Shown in pieces: positions 39,173 to 41,439 of a stretch of 41,439 nt of DNA. Origin of the DNA: Oscillospiraceae bacterium (GTDB lineage Bacteria; Bacillota; Clostridia; Oscillospirales; Ruminococcaceae). The notes beneath the pieces were generated by a model, which was not told the DNA's origin, did no database searches, and saw only the letters and a list, made by a program, of their open reading frames with translations. Made by a program: the position numbers and the translations under genes. Location of the stretch: contig JAFLUD010000008.1 of assembly GCA_022508965.1 (NCBI GenBank), positions 1 through 41,439 of the forward strand, in the 5' to 3' direction. Numbering within the stretch: position 1 is the stretch's first letter; each line of letters opens with the position of its first letter.

Positions 39173-40585
39173 TTATTCTCCTGAATACTCGGGGGATAAT
39201 TCTCTGCCCATCAATACTCCCATTACGGAAGCCATCATAAGTCCGCGCGTCCAGCCGCTGGAATCCCCGAGACAGTGAAGTCCCTTGATATTGGTGTTGA
39301 AATGTTCGTCCATTTTAACGCGGTTGGAGTAGAATTTAAGCTCCGGCGAATACAGCAGCGTCTCGCGGCTGGCAAAGCCCGGAACTACGTCGTCCACCGC
39401 CTTTATGAAGTTTATGATGTTGGTCATCGTGCGGTAGGGAACAGCCGCTGTGATATCGCCCGCGACCGCGTCGGGAAGCGTGGGCTTTACGTTTGAGAAC
39501 GACAGCTCCTTTTCCCAGGTGCGTTTTCCGTCTAAGATATCGCCGTAGCGTTGAACGAGAATATGCCCGTTGCCGAGCATATTCGCAAGCTCGCCGACGC
39601 GGCGCGCGTACTCTATCGGCTGATTGAACGGAACGCTGAAATTATGCGAGCAGAGAATAGCGAGGTTGGTGTTATCGGATTTCAGGTTTTTAAAGGAATG
39701 TCCGTTGACGACAGCCAGACCGCCGTCATAGTTTTCCTGTGCGACAAAGCCTCCGGGGTTCTGACAGAAGGTGCGGACTTTATTCTTGAACGGCGCGGGA
39801 TAGCCGATGAGCTTTGACTCATACAGCACCTCGTTTACCTCCTCCATTACCTCGCTGCGAACCTCCACGCGAACGCCTATATCCACCGTTCCCGAACGGT
39901 GCTCGACGTCGTGCGAAACGCATATCTTTTCCAGCCAGTCGGCGCCCTTTCTTCCCGTGGCAATGACGATGTTGTCCGCGAAGAAACGCTGCTCGTCGGT
40001 GTCATGCGGGTTATTGCAGATAACGCCCTTGCATTCTCCGTTTTCGATGATGATATCGCGGCAGACGGTGTTAAAGAGGATATCCACGCCTTTTTCCTGG
40101 AGGTGCTTTTCTATTCTCAGATAAAGCTGCTGAGCCATTTCCGTTCCCAGGTGGCGAATGGGGCAGTCAACCAGCTTAAGGTTCGCGTTTATCGCTTTTT
40201 TGCGGATCTCGCGTATCTTGTCGGGGTCGCTTACTCCCTCGACATGGGTGTCCGCGCCGAATTCAAGATAGATCTTGTCGGTATAGTCGATAGTCTCCTG
40301 CGCTTTTTGCTCTCCGATAAGCTCGGGGAGGGTTCCGCCGACCTCGCTCGACAGCGACAGCTTTCCGTCAGAGAACGCGCCCGCTCCCGAAAAGCCCGCA
40401 GTGATATGGCAATAGGGCTTGCAGTTCACACACTCGCGGGTCTCGGATTTTGGGCAGCGGCGGTTTTCAACAGCCGAGCCTTTTTCGACGATCAGTATTT
40501 TCTTCCTGGAACCGCGGCGGAGCATTTCGATAGCGGTGAAGATGCCCGCGGGTCCCGCGCCGATGATTACAACGTCGTATTTCAT
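39173..40585 (-). CDS. FAD-dependent dehydrogenase, COG2509 type
   Basis: A 470-residue flavoprotein. The N-terminal dinucleotide-binding motif is VVIIGAGPAGIFTAIEMLRRG, followed by LIVEKGSAVENRRCP. A Cys-rich stretch CPKSETRECVNCKPYCH and GFSGAGAFSDGKLSLS are characteristic of the uncharacterised COG2509 dehydrogenases. NIVIATGRKGADW is the second FAD-contacting GD/ATG region, and GLHCLGDSSGWTRGLMMASVMGVLMG ends the fold. The cysteines could hold a redox pair or metal. The substrate is unknown. It heads a unit with trmB (3-bp gap). The start has GAGGTG upstream. Confidence 0.9.
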   Translation of the reverse strand: MKYDVVIIGAGPAGIFTAIEMLRRGSRKKILIVEKGSAVENRRCPKSETRECVNCKPYCHITAGFSGAGAFSDGKLSLSSEVGGTLPELIGEQKAQETIDYTDKIYLEFGADTHVEGVSDPDKIREIRKKAINANLKLVDCPIRHLGTEMAQQLYLRIEKHLQEKGVDILFNTVCRDIIIENGECKGVICNNPHDTDEQRFFADNIVIATGRKGADWLEKICVSHDVEHRSGTVDIGVRVEVRSEVMEEVNEVLYESKLIGYPAPFKNKVRTFCQNPGGFVAQENYDGGLAVVNGHSFKNLKSDNTNLAILCSHNFSVPFNQPIEYARRVGELANMLGNGHILVQRYGDILDGKRTWEKELSFSNVKPTLPDAVAGDITAAVPYRTMTNIINFIKAVDDVVPGFASRETLLYSPELKFYSNRVKMDEHFNTNIKGLHCLGDSSGWTRGLMMASVMGVLMGRELSPEYSGE

Positions 40586-40702
40586 ATTAACACCTCAAAA
40601 ACAGATTTGCCGGGTGGCATTTTTTTAGATTTCGTGAATATACATATATAAAACGCAAAACGTACAAGCCAAAGCATCAGGAGTTTAAAATAGGAGATCA
40701 AA

Positions 40703-41371
40703 ATGGATATCGCAGTAAAAACACACAACCGCGGCGCGCTTCCCGCCGATTTTTTTGAAGAACAGCAGCCCGAAGAGACCGCGGGCGTCACCGAGCTCAC
40801 AGACCCGCCCGAGGAGGAAGCGGCTGCCGAATATCCGCGCTATTCGCACGTCCGTTCTCCGGAGATCAGAAGAAACGGCTTTGTGATTTTAATGGCAATA
40901 TCGGCGGTTGTCGGAGCGGCAGGCGGCGCGGTTCTGGCGTTCTCAAAAAACGCCGACTTCGAAGCGCTGAGAGCGATCTCCGGCACGCTTGACGGAGAAT
41001 TCGGCAGAATATTCCTCCAGCGCGCGCTTATCGGCGCGGCGTTTCTTCTGGCGGAATATCTGCTGGGATTCTTCGCGCTGGGGGATCTTCTGGTGTGGTC
41101 GGCTCCGATGTTCTACGGAATGGGCTTGGGGCTGAGGCTCGCCGCCTCGGGGAAGTGGATACTGCTGCCGTCGGCGATCATAAGCCTTGCTGCCGCCGTA
41201 TTCGGCGCGGCTGTCTCGGCGAGCTTTTCTCAGACGCTTTTCAGATTGCTGCGCGGAGGCACCGTGTATCTCGACAGCTCACCGCGAAAGAACCTTACGC
41301 TGTGCTTTTTGGGACTGCTCGCGCTCGTGATCGCTTCTTCGATCTACGAGGGAATTATATTAAACGTGTGA
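40703..41371 (+). CDS. Polytopic membrane protein with acidic N-terminal tail, possibly SpoIIM-like
   Basis: A 222-residue protein with an acidic, probably disordered cytoplasmic N-terminus (about 1-58, PPEEEAAAEY) and about five TM helices (for example GFVILMAISAVVGAAGGAVLAF, ALIGAAFLLAEYLLGFFAL, LLVWSAPMFYGMGLGLRLA, LPSAIISLAAAVFGAAVSASF and LCFLGLLALVIASSIYEG). The central hydrophobic pattern with GF/GLGL resembles stage II sporulation protein M, but I cannot confirm it. The ATG follows TAGGAGAT. It is divergent from the FAD gene with 117 bp between them. A repeat element begins 2 bp after its stop. Confidence 0.72.
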   Translation: MDIAVKTHNRGALPADFFEEQQPEETAGVTELTDPPEEEAAAEYPRYSHVRSPEIRRNGFVILMAISAVVGAAGGAVLAFSKNADFEALRAISGTLDGEFGRIFLQRALIGAAFLLAEYLLGFFALGDLLVWSAPMFYGMGLGLRLAASGKWILLPSAIISLAAAVFGAAVSASFSQTLFRLLRGGTVYLDSSPRKNLTLCFLGLLALVIASSIYEGIILNV

Positions 41372-41373
41372 TA

Positions 41374-41439
41374 GGCAATACCGCACAAAGACCGCCTACG
41401 GTGCGAACGGCTCTGTTGCGCGGCGTCCTTGCCGCGCTT
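41374..41439. repeat. Start of a palindromic repeat element cut by the window edge
   Basis: GGCAATACCGCACAAAG (41374-41390) matches the reverse complement of the ntpE-ntpA repeat end at 16 of 17 positions. Further on, GCGCGGC-GTCCTT-GCCGCGC (41418-41437) forms a hairpin with the same 7-bp arms as the hairpin at 4329-4345. The element continues beyond the window. Confidence 0.65.

Noticed and set aside
1-41439. tRNA, rRNA or CRISPR loci
   Set aside because: No rRNA-like sequence, no regular repeat-spacer array and no tRNA-like sequence was noticed in the intergenic DNA; a tRNA scan was not possible here.

Overview
The window looks like chromosomal DNA of a moderately GC-rich Firmicute, most likely a gut clostridium of the Ruminococcaceae/Oscillospiraceae type. 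Three things point there: the conserved yloU(asp23)-fakA-recG order, a SCIFF ranthipeptide locus with its radical SAM maturase, and a V-type ATPase operon. Short palindromic repeats between genes are also common. This placement is inference from gene content; no 16S rRNA, tRNA or CRISPR array was seen.

Layout. (1) 1-2514: an AT-rich small membrane protein with a consensus promoter, a purine nucleoside phosphorylase/GNAT pair on the minus strand, and a DinJ-YafQ type toxin-antitoxin pair. (2) 2516-8948, all minus strand: a two-component system, a 120-bp nested palindromic repeat, S-adenosylhomocysteinase, a Cu/Zn-SOD-like protein, a DegV protein, an unknown protein with its own promoter, and the AzlCD branched-chain amino acid exporter. 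(3) 9043-12806, plus: uvrC-rsmD-coaD-coiled-coil protein, with a MITE-like element between promoter and uvrC. (4) 12818-14488, minus: ACT-domain protein and UPF0210 protein. (5) 14600-23148, plus: PHP phosphatase, Lrp regulator, aminotransferase, ispE, asp23-like, fakA, recG, rsmE. (6) 23186-25320: an acidic membrane-anchored protein, then the 47-codon SCIFF peptide gene (absent from the ORF track) and its maturase. (7) HtrA protease and, convergently, a flotillin. (8) 28709-37565: a nine-gene V-type ATPase operon. (9) 37566-40585, minus: FAD protein, trmB, alpha/beta hydrolase. (10) An acidic-tailed membrane protein and the start of another repeat at the window edge.

Functionally this is mostly core metabolism, DNA repair, rRNA/tRNA modification and membrane energetics. 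Linked themes are nucleoside and SAH salvage (punA, ahcY), fatty acid phosphorylation (FakA with a DegV/FakB-type carrier), rRNA methylation (RsmD, RsmE) and ion pumping by the V-ATPase.

No wholly new multi-gene system is evident. The most interesting signals are: the hidden SCIFF gene; two colinear 101-bp repeat copies upstream of uvrC and fakA; a third repeat end shared between the V-ATPase operon and the window edge; an SOD-like protein lacking key metal ligands; and a 44-codon stop-free stretch joining ntpB and ntpD in one frame. All comparisons were made by eye; no alignments or searches were run.
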